38,628 nucleotides of DNA from Ectobacillus panaciterrae DSM 19096 (GTDB taxonomy: Bacteria > Bacillota > Bacilli > Bacillales > Bacillaceae_G). The notes below the pieces were generated by a model. That model was given only the letters and a program-made list of their open reading frames with translations. It ran no database searches and was not told the DNA's origin. Shown here one piece after another: positions 16,482 to 25,212 of the stretch (position 1 is its first letter; the number at the start of each line of letters is the position of its first letter). The stretch covers positions 1 through 38,628 of the forward strand of contig NZ_AUMR01000053.1 of assembly GCF_000430785.1 (NCBI RefSeq), written 5' to 3'. The translations under genes and the position numbers were made by a program.

Positions 16482-16700
16482 CTTCTTTCATTTTAAGTTA
16501 TTTCGATTCAGCTAAATTTGATGCCCGCGAAAAAATAAACATCAAAACATTAATGAACATCTGTATATAATTATAAACACAAACAGAATGCTTGCAATTG
16601 TTAAATGAACACAATTTGTTCATTAATGAATAAATGAATTTAAACTGTTAATTATCTTTAGGAAAGTTTGGTAACCTAACAGTTGTAAAGTGACAATTGT
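16482..16700. repeat. Regulatory cassette copy 1 (tetR lost)
   Basis: Shares with copies at 19535, 20830, 24475 and 26461 the stretch from CTTCTTTCATTTTAAG through GATGCTTGCAAT-like sequence, AATGAAC/GTTCATT palindrome and TTAATTATCTTTAGGAAAG to GGTAACCTAACA. Where the tetR ATG should come (as at 24631), the sequence has decayed to a few matching bases (TAAAGTG) and no gene follows. It stands upstream of the CMD/SDR unit. Confidence 0.8.
16570..16597 (-). promoter_or_regulatory. Cassette promoter, copy 1
   Basis: On the minus strand: TTGCAA (16597-16592), 16 bp, TATAAT (16575-16570). Directly upstream is the dyad AATGAAC-7-GTTCATT (16604-16624), a probable TetR operator; another TGTTCAT half lies downstream of the start point. 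Confidence 0.65.
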
Positions 16701-16730
16701 TAAAAAGTAGAAATACTAAATAGTGATATA

Positions 16731-16762
16731 AAAAAAACTTAGCCGATAGGCTAAGTTTTTTT
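16731..16762. terminator. Bidirectional terminator after the ABC exporter operon
   Basis: Perfect 14-bp arms, AAAAAAACTTAGCC (16731-16744) and its complement (16749-16762), with loop GATA. T-runs on both strands let it stop the ABC operon on the minus strand and any transcription from the lost tetR on the plus strand. Confidence 0.85.
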
Positions 16763-17549
16763 AACTGCTAGCACTGGTGTAATTCGCAAGTGCAAACTTC
16801 CAAAATCGACGAGCCAGCCAAAAGAAGACGACAGCTACAATGACTGACGCAACTGTTGTTCGACCATCCCACTTACCAATTAAGGAACTCGCCGGGGTAA
16901 ACGTAAGAAACGCTGCAGGTAAAACATACGTTAAAGCCATACGCAACCACCCTTTATACATGGTGATGGGGAACCGAGTCGTTTCAAAAAAAGAGTTGAA
17001 TAAGAAAGACAAATCATCCATCCGAATCACCCAAAAGGCGGTGGTCATCAACAACATCCATAAAGAATAAATGATCAAAAAGGCAGCAAAGATGGTAATG
17101 AAAAAGAAAGACACATCAAGCAAAGACGGTATGAAATGCTTTTGAAATAGACCATAGATAAGTAATCCAATCCCTAACAAGACATCAATCAAGCGCCAGA
17201 AAACAAGGTGTCGTAGACTCACGAAGAACATACTATCAACCGGTTTTGTTAGCACATAATCCAAGGTTCCCATCCGAATATGCAAAAGAAGTCTAGGCAT
17301 ATTGGGGCGAAGAGCGAAATCAATCAATCCTTGCAAGGTATTGTAAATACCAAGAAGAATCAGAACATCGGCATATGCCCAACCACCCAATTGATCAGTT
17401 TGATAGAAGAAGATTTGAACCATCAAAATCGAGACTATAATACCAAATAGACTCGAGAAGAGATTTCCAATAAACTCGCTTCGATATTCGAGTTCCTCTA
17501 CCAGACAAGTTCGAAAAAATTCTTTAAATATACGCCAATATCGCCTCAT
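16761..17549 (-). CDS. ABC-2 type permease subunit (second)
   Basis: 262 residues with about six membrane helices: FIGNLFSSLFGIIVSILMVQ, WAYADVLILLGIYNTLQGLI, LIDVLLGIGLLIYGLF, FFFITIFAAFLIIYSLWMLL, and a C-terminal pair. It belongs to the paired permeases (COG3694/COG4587 type) that accompany COG4586-type ATPases. It pairs with the neighbouring permease to form the export channel; substrate unknown. It starts one base after the stop of the first permease, with GGTGGGGGG as ribosome binding site. Its stop lies inside the terminator. Confidence 0.8.
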   Translation of the reverse strand: MRRYWRIFKEFFRTCLVEELEYRSEFIGNLFSSLFGIIVSILMVQIFFYQTDQLGGWAYADVLILLGIYNTLQGLIDFALRPNMPRLLLHIRMGTLDYVLTKPVDSMFFVSLRHLVFWRLIDVLLGIGLLIYGLFQKHFIPSLLDVSFFFITIFAAFLIIYSLWMLLMTTAFWVIRMDDLSFLFNSFFETTRFPITMYKGWLRMALTYVLPAAFLTFTPASSLIGKWDGRTTVASVIVAVVFFWLARRFWKFALANYTSASS

Positions 17550-17550
17550 G

Positions 17551-18324
17551 TTATCCCCCCACCGCCTGATTTTTCTTTAATCCAGCCTTCCATAACCAAC
17601 CTATTGCCCCAATGAGAAGAATAGCCCAAATGAAAGATCCCATAAATCCAACCAGGAGGGTATGCGGATCGGCTGCATCTGTTAGAATTTCTAAAGGGAA
17701 TCCGATCATATAGCGATAGGGTAAGAAGGTACTGATTTGTTTGACAACGGGTGGTAAGAGAGAAAACGGAGCGATCCGCCCAGAAATAAATAACGAAACC
17801 GTTTCGAACATGGCATAGATCGCGGTCACTTTGGTCATCCAAAAACCCAAAATGCCGAACATATAACTAAAAGCAAATCGGATAATCGCTCCGAGTAACA
17901 GCGCAGCAAAAAATAGTCCCCATTGGCTTACCGACAGATGTAACTGAAGAGAAGGAATAAAGAAGGATAGAATGATCCAACAAGGTAAAAGAACAACTAA
18001 AAACAATCCTTTATAAATAATATTTTCGGCGATCGCCCAATGAATCGGATGAAAAGGTCGAACAATTTGATAGGAGAATGTGCCTTCACGAATTTGACGA
18101 TCCATTTCCCATACGTCCCAAGCACTCGTAAGGCGCTCTACCATAATGAGAGACGTAAAATACAAAATAAAAGAGTCTCCTTGATCTGGATAAATATTCA
18201 TCCACACCATCATGGTAATCAAAGGTTGGACCATCGTGCCAAACATCCAGACCATCGTAGAGAGCTGATAAGAAAACATCTCTACATATTTCATACGTAA
18301 AATCGCTCGATATTTAGTTAGCAT
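17551..18324 (-). CDS. ABC-2 type permease subunit (first)
   Basis: 257 residues, about six helices (MVWMFGTMVQPLITMMVW, VVLLPCWIILSFF, GLFFAALLLGAIIRFAFSYM, MGSFIWAILLIGAIGWLW). The amphipathic element VWEMDRQIREGTFSYQIVRP before helix 3 is typical of this permease family. It overlaps the ATPase gene by 11 bp and is one base from the second permease, so all three are translationally coupled. Confidence 0.8.
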   Translation of the reverse strand: MLTKYRAILRMKYVEMFSYQLSTMVWMFGTMVQPLITMMVWMNIYPDQGDSFILYFTSLIMVERLTSAWDVWEMDRQIREGTFSYQIVRPFHPIHWAIAENIIYKGLFLVVLLPCWIILSFFIPSLQLHLSVSQWGLFFAALLLGAIIRFAFSYMFGILGFWMTKVTAIYAMFETVSLFISGRIAPFSLLPPVVKQISTFLPYRYMIGFPLEILTDAADPHTLLVGFMGSFIWAILLIGAIGWLWKAGLKKNQAVGG

Positions 18325-19294
18325 GAGATTCCTCCTGGAAAGCTAACGTAATCACTTCTTCCATCGGCGGATCTTGTATATTTAGGTCATTAATTTCAAA
18401 ATTAGCCAGCAGTTCGGATGAGACAATCGGTACACGATCCCTTGCGACTCGAAGCGTCAATTTCCCATCTTCAAATGAAACCACTTCTCCAAAGGTTTCC
18501 CATGAACCATGAGAGCTGGAAGGAAGACGAACCTCTAACAATTTATATGGCGTTAATCTTTCCGTTAAAACTTGTAACTCTCCGTCGTAAAGAAGTTTCC
18601 CGTGATTAATTATTAATACCCGATCACAAAGTGCGGTGACATCGCCCATATAATGAGAGGTTAGGAGAATCGTTGTTTTGTGTTCACGATTATATTTGGC
18701 AATGAATTGACGTACTTTTTCTTGCGTATTTACATCCAATCCAATCGTCGGTTCATCTAAAAATAAGATGGATGGACGATGTAATAACGAGGCGGCTAAT
18801 TCACATTTCATCCGCTGACCCAGACTCAGGTTCCGAACCGGTTTTCCAAGTAAAGGTGCTAATTCCAGCAATTCAACCAGTTCATCTAAGGTTTGACGAA
18901 ACATTTTTTCGTCAATTTCATACACGCTTTTATTCACTAGAAAGGTCTCCATTGGTGGGATATCCCAAATCAATTGACTCTTTTGCCCCATGACCAAACT
19001 CATGATTTTTTTGAACTCATTCTTTTGTTCCTGTGGTTTAAAACCGCTCACTTCAATTCGTCCAGAAGAAGGATGCAACAAACCAGCTAACATCTTAATC
19101 GTGGTCGTTTTTCCTGCTCCATTTGGTCCTAAAAACCCCACAATTTCACCAGTATTAATGGTGAAGGACACGTCCTTCACCGCATGAACGGTTTGGTATT
19201 CCCGTTTGAACAAACTACGTAACGCTTCCATCCGGCCTTCCTGTCGAACATGGACACGAAAAGACTTATTTAAATTTTGAACTTGAATGGACAT
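18314..19294 (-). CDS. ABC exporter ATPase (COG4586 type)
   Basis: 326 residues. Walker A GPNGAGKT at 56-63, Q-loop near KSQLIWDIPPMETF, signature LSLGQ at 156-160 followed by RMKCELA, Walker B ILFLDEP at 176-182, switch histidine in LLTSHYM. The C-terminal 90 residues are an accessory domain. It energises the two ABC-2 permeases. The start is ATG 19294, fixed by GGAGGAAAT; the frame extends upstream without support. A copy of the cassette promoter (19577-19605) lies about 280 bp upstream in the right orientation. Confidence 0.9.
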   Translation of the reverse strand: MSIQVQNLNKSFRVHVRQEGRMEALRSLFKREYQTVHAVKDVSFTINTGEIVGFLGPNGAGKTTTIKMLAGLLHPSSGRIEVSGFKPQEQKNEFKKIMSLVMGQKSQLIWDIPPMETFLVNKSVYEIDEKMFRQTLDELVELLELAPLLGKPVRNLSLGQRMKCELAASLLHRPSILFLDEPTIGLDVNTQEKVRQFIAKYNREHKTTILLTSHYMGDVTALCDRVLIINHGKLLYDGELQVLTERLTPYKLLEVRLPSSSHGSWETFGEVVSFEDGKLTLRVARDRVPIVSSELLANFEINDLNIQDPPMEEVITLAFQEESHAN

Positions 19295-19331
19295 ATTTCC
19301 TCCAACTATGAAATAATTATCATACTTTAAA

Positions 19332-19347
19332 ATTGTAGGAGTACAAT
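19332..19347. promoter_or_regulatory. Small palindrome before the ABC ATPase
   Basis: ATTGTA-GGAG-TACAAT, 6-bp perfect arms, in the leader of the ABC operon. It may be an operator or an RNA hairpin. Confidence 0.3.
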
Positions 19348-19534
19348 CATAAAAATATGATGCGAAAAACATTTTGTCTTGTTTATCCTGCAACCAACCT
19401 CCGATAATCGAATCTGTTGCACCCGAGATGTCATACGATTCCCCAATGAGATACGCATCTGCTGGTCGATAAAATTCACACCAGCATCAGAATCTCGAAC
19501 GAACTGCTTTTTTATTTTCCCAATATTCAGCTTG

Positions 19535-19625
19535 CCTATAAATGATGAACACCGATAGATTAATAAACACATGTTTATAATAAACAGAAACCAGGCTGCT
19601 TGCAAGTGTTAAATGAACACGACAA
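19535..19625. repeat. Regulatory cassette copy 5 (partial, diverged)
   Basis: Matches the core of the other cassettes: GATAGATTAATAAACA, TTATAATAAACAGAAACC, TGCTTGCAAGTGTTAAATGA, then ends after GAACAC, where the others continue with the palindrome and tetR. The minus-strand promoter here is TTGCAA (19605-19600), 17 bp, TATTAT (19582-19577), facing the ABC exporter operon. Between it and that operon (19380-19530) is a decayed minus-strand frame, FIDQQMRISLGNRMTSRVQQ, which I do not recognise. Confidence 0.65.
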
Positions 19626-19788
19626 CGAGCTTATTGAATTACCAATATCAAACATACATAACTCATCCCAGTTCCCACAAAAAATGCTGACACAAACGGA
19701 ATTGTTATATTACCAGTGTTATAACCGAACAGCGGATATTCGCAATCTGCTTAGCTGCTTGCTCATAATCAATAACTTACATAGCAGA
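19626..19788. other. Degraded DNA after the MATE fragment
   Basis: On the minus strand a short frame reads VIDYEQAAKQIANIRCSVIT, which could be a scrap of a MATE C-terminal half, where a DYExA pattern is common. No intact gene or signal is seen. Confidence 0.3.
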
Positions 19789-20580
19789 TTATCGGTTAAA
19801 TTGCATGAAACTTAGTCCATTTTCCAATCCATATGGAACACCAATCCCTAAGATTTTTTTAATCATTGCCCAGTTAAATTTGTGTTTTAAACTTTTCTTT
19901 ATATATATTGATTGCTTTGTGTTAAAAGCCACTGTGATAATAATAGCTGCGGCCGCAATACGTGATAGCAAGGTCGGTATAGCAACACCTGCAACACCAA
20001 AGTGGAAGCCGTAAATAAGTATTGCATTTCCTGCCGCGTGCGCTATGTTCATAGCCAGCATCACTTTCATGGGCAGTTTTGCATTACCCATAGTACGGAA
20101 TATTGCAGCTCCGGCATTATATAGTGCAAGGAACGGAATGGATATTGCTGTAATCATCAGGTAAGTATTCGCATCCCTGCGTACTTCATCCGTAATCTGC
20201 CCAAACAAGCCATTTAAAATAAGCGGTTTTATCAGATAAATAATGACCATGATTATGACGGAAACGGCACCGGCAAACCATACCAGTTGATTCGCTGCTT
20301 CTCTTGATTCTTCCAGCTGCTTCCTGCCCATATACTGTCCTGCAATTACTGCACCGCCGGTAGCTAGAGCTGCGAACAAACTAATGAGCAATGCCATGAC
20401 AAAATCCACCAAAGACACTCCAGACACGGCTGATTCACCCACGTATGCTACCATGATTGAGTCTGCCAATCCCACCAGATATTCTAAAAACTGCTCTATG
20501 ATTAGCGGCAGAAATAATGTGAATAAATCCCGATTCGTAAATAGCTTTGTTGTTGGTAATACTAAAGATTTCTGCTCCAA
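19789..20580 (-). pseudogene. MATE-family multidrug exporter, N-terminal half only
   Basis: 263 residues against about 450 for the family. It covers the first six helices: FTLFLPLIIEQFLEYLVGLA, SVVDF-like GVSLVDFVMALLISLFAALA, AGQYMGRKQLEESREAANQL, and the start of the second half KKILGIGVPYGLENGLSF, after which it breaks off. A half-size MATE would not transport. The start is TTG 20580, set by GGAGG seven bases upstream. It follows flavodoxin-like remnants on the same strand and lies behind cassette promoter copy 2. Confidence 0.8.
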
Positions 20581-20830
20581 TTTTAGTCCTCCGATTTATA
20601 CGTTCTTACCCATTTCATATGCCTGTTTCATAGCCTGGCTTCCTTTAATGTCTCCCTTATTCCAGACTCCAGTTCCGTAAATAATCCCCTTTTCTTTTGC
20701 CCCGCTAAGGCAGGAAGTAAATCCTCTGAATACTGTTTTACCATTTCATATGCCTGCTTCCTTTGATGTCGCCCATGTCAGTGACTCCGATTCCATATAT
20801 AATTTCTTTCTCCTTTAGCTAACTTTGATG
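20581..20830 (-). pseudogene. Two tandem remnants of a flavodoxin-family C-terminus
   Basis: Nearer the MATE gene the minus strand reads AKEKGIIYGTGVWNKGDIKG, SQAMKQAYEMGKNV and stop. Further upstream a second, frameshifted copy reads EIIYGIGVTDMGDIKGSRHM. The wording (GTGVxxKGDIKGSxAMKQAYEMGK) resembles the C-terminus of flavodoxin/NADPH-dependent FMN reductase-like proteins. The two copies are in tandem, about 110 bp apart, suggesting duplication then deletion of the rest. The family call is from memory of the pattern. Confidence 0.5.
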
Positions 20831-20988
20831 TCAGTAAAAAATAAATATTGATATATTAATGGACATCCGTTTAAAATTATAAACAGAAATAGGATGCTTA
20901 CAATTGTTAAATGAACATATTTTGTTCATTAGTGAACAAATCAATTGTAATTGTTAATTATCTTTAAGAAAGTTTGGTGACCCTCACA
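20830..20988. repeat. Regulatory cassette copy 2, with intact tetR
   Basis: The complete form: minus-strand promoter TTGTAA (20903-20898), 16 bp, TATAAT (20881-20876); dyad AATGAAC-7-GTTCATT (20910-20930) overlapping a second dyad TTGTTCA-TTAG-TGAACAA (20922-20939); then TTAATTATCTTTAAGAAAG, GGTGACC and the tetR start. Confidence 0.85.
20922..20939. promoter_or_regulatory. Probable TetR operator
   Basis: TTGTTCA-TTAG-TGAACAA is a perfect 7-bp dyad overlapping AATGAAC-GTTCATT; together they place TGAACA/TGTTCA three times in 30 bp between the divergent promoters. The same arrangement is in copy 4 (26592-26621) and, weakened, in copies 1 and 3. Confidence 0.6.
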
Positions 20989-21534
20989 ATGTCTAAAGTG
21001 GATAGAAGAATACTCAAATCTCAAGAAGCGATAAAAAAAGCGATTGTTGAACTGATGTCTGAAAAAAATTTTGATGACATTACCATACAGGATATTTCCG
21101 ACAGGGCAAATGTAAGCCGAGGAACCATCTATCTTCATTACGTGGATAAATTTGATCTACTGGATAAGCTCATTGAAGAACATATTAACAAACTACGGGA
21201 ATTGTGCGAATCGGCGGCTGAAATGGATTTTATAGATGCGAATCTGCCCTGGTTCGAATACCTTGAAAGTCATTATTTATTTTTTTCGACGATGTTAGCG
21301 AGTAAAGGAGCCCCTTCTTTTCGTAGTCAGTTCCTTGAGTTTCTCATCGAAGAGTTCAAGGATGAAGTGGATATAACAAAAGGAAAAAATCACGGATTAA
21401 ATGAAGATGTGATTCTTCAATTTATTGTCACGTCTTACGTAGGGATCGTGGAATGGTGGATCACGAATGGAATGCCTTATCCACCTCATGTCATGGCAGA
21501 ACAAGTGGGGATTTTGTTAGAGAGAAATCTATAG
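20989..21534 (+). CDS. TetR/AcrR-family repressor, the one intact cassette copy
   Basis: 181 residues. Helix-turn-helix ITIQDISDRANVSRGTIYLH (about 33-52), followed by YVDKFDLLDKLIEEHI. The C-terminal part (SHYLFFSTMLASKGAPSFRS, QFIVTSYVGIVEWWITNGMP) is of the type found in many Bacillus TetR regulators of unknown ligand. ATG 20989 is preferred to the in-frame TTG 20974: GGTGA lies eight bases before it, and the pseudogene at 24631 keeps the same start. It is divergent from the MATE unit. As the only intact copy it may now govern all five cassette promoters in trans. Confidence 0.85.
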   Translation: MSKVDRRILKSQEAIKKAIVELMSEKNFDDITIQDISDRANVSRGTIYLHYVDKFDLLDKLIEEHINKLRELCESAAEMDFIDANLPWFEYLESHYLFFSTMLASKGAPSFRSQFLEFLIEEFKDEVDITKGKNHGLNEDVILQFIVTSYVGIVEWWITNGMPYPPHVMAEQVGILLERNL

Positions 21535-21636
21535 TCCCAATAAAATTGCTACGTTATCCTGCCCGTTCGAAAACAAAAAACAGAGCAGTGTTAGCACACT
21601 GCTCTTGAAAAAAGAGCCCCGTTACTTAAATAAGGA
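21535..21636. repeat. 3' repeat block, copy B
   Basis: Begins directly at the tetR stop with TCCCAATAAAATTGCT and lacks the left 90 bp present in copies A and C. It holds the terminator hairpin GAGCAGTGT/ACACTGCTC (21591-21612), which on the minus strand is followed by a T-run, and then CCCCGTTACTTAAATAAGG. Confidence 0.75.
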
Positions 21637-21815
21637 GTAGCGCCATTGTGGAGTTATATCCACATCAGTAGCAGTGCGCAAATACTCGAGCTGCTCTACA
21701 AGCTCGTCTGGTTCTTTAATCAGACCAATATCCGTGCATTCTTTGGTATGTTTTTGAAGTGAGCCGCAATTGGGGTGCAGTTCAAACTGCGACGCTTCTA
21801 ATTTTCTTATGTGAT
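21620..21815 (-). pseudogene. C-terminal fragment of an unrecognised protein
   Basis: Open minus-strand frame without a start: IRKLEASQFELHPNCGSLQ, ECTDIGLIKEPDELVEQLEY, LRTATDVDITPQWRYSLFK and stop. The stop is followed by the copy B terminator, so this is a genuine gene end. Copy A preserves the same end (LLK, stop). The N-terminal part has been replaced by the MFS gene that stops at 21823. I do not recognise the family. Confidence 0.4.
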
Positions 21816-21822
21816 TTTCCCG

Positions 21823-22995
21823 TCACTTCGTCGCTATACTCTTGTGGGGCGAACGGGCAAGGCTAAATGAGACCGCCGCAATACATACAGCAATCGTGAC
21901 TGATGCAGCCCCGATCCAACTGACCGCTAGCATCGATGTGCTTCGTACGGCAATCCCCCCAATTCCAGCGGCCGCTGCTATGCCTAACTGTATGAAAGAA
22001 CCATACAGGCTAAGCATGATTCCTGAAGCTTCTGGAGCGAGCCAGATCAGATTATACTGCAGACCTGGGCCAGACGACCACGCCGAGAAAGCCCATAGCA
22101 TAAGCAACGGAATGGTGACGAAAGTTGATCTAGCGATAGTGGACAGTAGCACAAGAGCTATGACATGGACAACCATGCCTCCCACAAGTGATCGAGGGAT
22201 ACCAATCCGATCCGTCATGAATCCACCGAACTTGGAACCTATTAAGGTAGCGATGCCAAAGGCAAACAGGGCAAAGCTCACTTCTCGTTCGCTCATTGAT
22301 GTAACGGTTAGCAGGAAGGGGGCAATATACGAATAGAGTACTGCATATCCTAACTGCCAGAAGAACGTTACACCAAGGCCCATTACGATTTTCGGGTTCT
22401 TCAAAAAAGCGAGTTGCTTGCTCAGAGGGACGGCCGCCTCGCTATTTGTGGCGGGAATCGTTCGTGCGGCAGCAAAGATTGCTAGCAAGCTAAGAACACC
22501 AATACCCACGAAGATTACCTTCCAATCGTATGCTGTGGCCACAACACGACCAATTGGGACTCCGACGATGAGAGCTGCACTGAACCCAATTATAACGGTG
22601 CCGATAGCCCCTGCTTTATGTTCGGGCGATGCTAGTTTTGCTGCGACAGTTTTGGCGGCGATGGCAAAAACCCCACTTCCTACAGCAAGTATAATGCGAG
22701 AGACGATAAGAAAACCGAAGCCAGGAAGGGTGAATGTCATAACGCTTCCGAGCACCATTATAGAGAGAGAAAGAATTAATAACTTACGCTGATCCATTTT
22801 TGTCGTGGCCATCACGACAATTGGAGAACCGATCGCGTTAGCAATCGCGAATACGGTGATCAGTTGCCCTGCTGCCGATACCGATATATTAGCGGAGGCA
22901 GCGACTTTATCCAAAATACCTGCAATGACATACTCCGATGTACTGACCATGAAGGTAATGATGGCCAGCATGTAAATTTTCCATGTGTTTCTCAT
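21823..22995 (-). CDS. MFS exporter, DHA1 family, paralogue B
   Basis: 390 residues, 12 helices, clear paralogue of the exporter at 11001-12164 (same opening MxNTWKIYML, AGQLITVFA, IGSPIVVMATTKMDQRK, VATAYDWK, LAPEASGI). The helix 2-3 loop motif is weak, as in AraJ/PbuE-like exporters. GAGGAGTG lies about 11 bases before the ATG. It is not preceded by a cassette promoter; its own leader (22996-23100) shows no strong boxes. Confidence 0.8.
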   Translation of the reverse strand: MRNTWKIYMLAIITFMVSTSEYVIAGILDKVAASANISVSAAGQLITVFAIANAIGSPIVVMATTKMDQRKLLILSLSIMVLGSVMTFTLPGFGFLIVSRIILAVGSGVFAIAAKTVAAKLASPEHKAGAIGTVIIGFSAALIVGVPIGRVVATAYDWKVIFVGIGVLSLLAIFAAARTIPATNSEAAVPLSKQLAFLKNPKIVMGLGVTFFWQLGYAVLYSYIAPFLLTVTSMSEREVSFALFAFGIATLIGSKFGGFMTDRIGIPRSLVGGMVVHVIALVLLSTIARSTFVTIPLLMLWAFSAWSSGPGLQYNLIWLAPEASGIMLSLYGSFIQLGIAAAAGIGGIAVRSTSMLAVSWIGAASVTIAVCIAAVSFSLARSPHKSIATK

Positions 22996-23338
22996 ATTTT
23001 TCTAATCACTCCTCTACAAAGAGTTCAATACTTCTAAAAACATGAAAATAATGAACACGCAAAAAATTATTCAATTATTATTTCCATAGTGAAGGGTTTT
23101 ACCAGATGAACCTTCTTTATCTTAGAGTAAGGAAACCTCGAACTCTTGTTCCAATAAATGTCTTAGCGTATGGTTTCGTTAAAATGTCTACCTTACCCCT
23201 TCATGCCCAAATTTTAATTTATATGATCAGAAAACTCCCGAGATACGATTCCAGTAAACAAAAAATGGGTCAACCATCTAATTGGCTAACCCATCTTTCA
23301 ACAGAGCCGATTCAAAATAAATAAAGCATTTTTACGAG
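22996..23338. other. Intergenic stretch between the MFS gene and adhA
   Basis: No supported gene. A plus-strand frame of 72 codons (23106-23324) has no ribosome binding site and runs into the adhA terminator. The MFS promoter must lie within 22996-23100, where AT-rich sequence offers no clear pair of boxes. Confidence 0.5.
23262..23297 (-). terminator. adhA terminator
   Basis: ATGGGTCAACCA and TGGCTAACCCAT pair at 10 of 12 positions; the minus strand continues with TTTTTTG. It lies about 45 bp past the adhA stop. Confidence 0.7.
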
Positions 23339-24409
23339 TTACAAGGTAGATACGTCAATAACGAATCGATAACGTACATCACTACGGAGGACACGCTCAT
23401 ATGCTTCGTCTACTTGGTCAGCACGGATCACCTCAATTTTAGGAGCAATGCCGTGTTGGGCGGAGAAATCGAGCATCTCTTGTGTTTCCCGAATTCCACC
23501 AACAAGTGAACCTGCAATGCTACGGCGACCCATGATTAAGGAAAACACATTGTACTGATCTGACTCGGCTGGTGCACCGACATTTACAAGTGTTCCATCT
23601 ACGCGAAGCAGCGATAAATACGCATCTACGTCAAGATTGGCAGACACTGTATTTAAGATGAGGTCAAAACGACCAGCCAAAGTAGTGAATGTAGCGGGAT
23701 CATTGGTTGCAAAGTAATGATCTGCTCCAAAGCTCAGGGCTTCACTTTTCTTATTCAAAGACCGACTCAAGACAGTTACTTCAGCACCCATAGCATGGGC
23801 ATATTGGATTGCTAGGTGCCCAAGACCTCCCATCCCCACAATGGCAACCTTCTTACCTGGGCCGGCGTTCCAGTGTTTCAAAGGAGAGTACGTGGTGATT
23901 CCTGCACACAATAGCGGGCTTGCCACATCCAAATCCAGACCGTCTGGAATACGGACAACAAACCCTTCCGTTACAACTATTTTTTGGCTATATCCACCGT
24001 ATGTTGGATTACCATCGTAGTCTAATGCATTATATGTTGCGATAACGCCTTTCGTACAATATTGCTCCTCACCACTGAGGCAGTATTCGCATTCTCCGCA
24101 GGAGTCAACAAAGCAGCCAATGCCAACGCGATCACCAACAGCAAATTTTGTAACTTCTGTTCCTACTGCTGCCACGACTCCGGCGATTTCATGACCAGGA
24201 ACCATTGGGAAGATCCCACCACCCCATTCACCGTGTGCACTATGAATGTCGGAGTGGCAAATACCGCTAAACTTAATATCTATTAAGACGTCGTGTGGTC
24301 GTAATTCTCTCCGCTCAATTGTAGTCTGTTCAAATGGTGCTTTTGCACTTGGGACACTTAGCACACGGGTCATTAGGTTTTTATGATTATTACACATAAG
24401 AGACAACAC
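23339..24409 (-). CDS. adhA: Zinc-dependent NADP alcohol/aldehyde dehydrogenase AdhA
   Basis: About 350 residues, medium-chain dehydrogenase of the cinnamyl alcohol/YahK type, reducing aldehydes. Catalytic zinc ligands C47 (FSGICHSD) and H69-E70 (PGHE), structural zinc cysteines at 100, 103, 106 and 114 ([17 protein letters not shown]), Rossmann loop [10 protein letters not shown]. The sequence follows B. subtilis AdhA closely from memory (MCNxH start, [15 protein letters not shown] end). The start is unsettled: GTG 24409, TTG 24406 and ATG 24394 are in frame, with AAAGGA spaced best for TTG. In B. subtilis adhA belongs to an aldehyde-stress regulon under the MerR-type AdhR; here it is behind cassette promoter copy 3. 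Confidence 0.9.
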   Translation of the reverse strand: MLSLMCNNHKNLMTRVLSVPSAKAPFEQTTIERRELRPHDVLIDIKFSGICHSDIHSAHGEWGGGIFPMVPGHEIAGVVAAVGTEVTKFAVGDRVGIGCFVDSCGECEYCLSGEEQYCTKGVIATYNALDYDGNPTYGGYSQKIVVTEGFVVRIPDGLDLDVASPLLCAGITTYSPLKHWNAGPGKKVAIVGMGGLGHLAIQYAHAMGAEVTVLSRSLNKKSEALSFGADHYFATNDPATFTTLAGRFDLILNTVSANLDVDAYLSLLRVDGTLVNVGAPAESDQYNVFSLIMGRRSIAGSLVGGIRETQEMLDFSAQHGIAPKIEVIRADQVDEAYERVLRSDVRYRFVIDVSTL

Positions 24410-24474
24410 AATCCTTTCTTGTTAACACTGAAAAATTTGGATGCACATTAATCGATTTCTCCATATCCGATTGC

Positions 24475-24630
24475 ATATACATAGTGAGCATTAATACTTT
24501 AATGTACATCTGTATATAATTTTAAACAGAAACAGGATGCTTGCAATGGTTAAATGAACTCCATTTGTTGATTATTGAACAAATCAAACGAAACTGTTAA
24601 TTATCTTTAGGAAAGTTTGGTGACCTAACA
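24475..24630. repeat. Regulatory cassette copy 3
   Basis: Minus-strand promoter TTGCAA (24546-24541), 16 bp, TAAAAT (24524-24519) facing adhA. The dyad is damaged (AATGAAC ... GTTGATT). It continues with TTAATTATCTTTAGGAAAG, GGTGACCTAACA and the ATG of a broken tetR. Confidence 0.8.
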
Positions 24631-25077
24631 ATGTCTAAAGTGGATAGAAGAATAGCTAAAAGCCAAGATGCCATCAAAAAAGCTGTTATTGAACTGATGA
24701 CTGAGAAAAATTTTGATGACATTACCATACAGGATATTTCCGACAGGGCAAATGTTAGCTGAGGAACCATCTATCTTCATTACCTAGATAAATTTGATCT
24801 ACTGGATAAGCTCATTGAAGAACATATTATCGAACTACGGGAAATGTGCGAATCGGCATCTGAATTGGATTTTATGGATGTGACTATAATCTGTTCGAAT
24901 ACTTTAAGAGTAATTATTTATTCTATCCGACGATGTTAGCCAGTAAAGGAGCCCCTTCTTTTCGTAGTCAGCTCCTTGAGTTTCTCGGTAGTGGAATGGT
25001 GGTTCATGAATGAAATGCCTTATCCGCCTCATTTCATGGCAGAACAAGTGGGGATTTTTTTAGAGAGGAATCTATAA
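24631..25077 (+). pseudogene. tetR cassette copy 3, nonsense and deletions
   Basis: Starts MSKVDRRIAKSQDAIKKAVI, nearly the intact TetR at 20989. At codon 44, inside the recognition helix, CGA (Arg) has become TGA (24760-24762). A small deletion near 24883 shifts the frame, and about 85 bp are missing at about 24987 (FLG joined to VVEWW). The tail (GIFLERNL, stop) is preserved. It cannot make a working repressor. Confidence 0.9.
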
Positions 25078-25087
25078 TTAGAAACGA

Positions 25088-25134
25088 AAAAGCCTTTTAT
25101 TCTTTGCTAAGCTTGCAAAAAATAAAAGGCTTTT
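25088..25134. terminator. Bidirectional terminator between tetR remnant and MFS gene
   Basis: Perfect 14-bp arms AAAAGCCTTTTATT (25088-25101) and AATAAAAGGCTTTT (25121-25134), with A- and T-runs at the stem base on both strands. Both genes converge here. Confidence 0.8.
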
Positions 25135-25212
25135 GTTTGTTACACTATTGTTCTCCGTTAGCGCAAAACGAAAATAACTGTTTAGACCGAGTACTTATGT
25201 TATATTAGCCTT

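Noticed and set aside
19406-19434. ACCTCCGATAA resembling a XerC-like arm
   Set aside because: The partner arm (CTGTTGCACCC) bears no likeness to the XerD-like consensus.
19758-19797. Possible tenth dif-like site: AACTTACATAG, CAGA, TTATCGGTTAA
   Set aside because: The centre is only 4 bp and each arm matches 8 of 11; probably chance in AT-rich debris.
23106-23324. Plus-strand frame of 72 codons
   Set aside because: No ribosome binding site and overlaps the adhA terminator.
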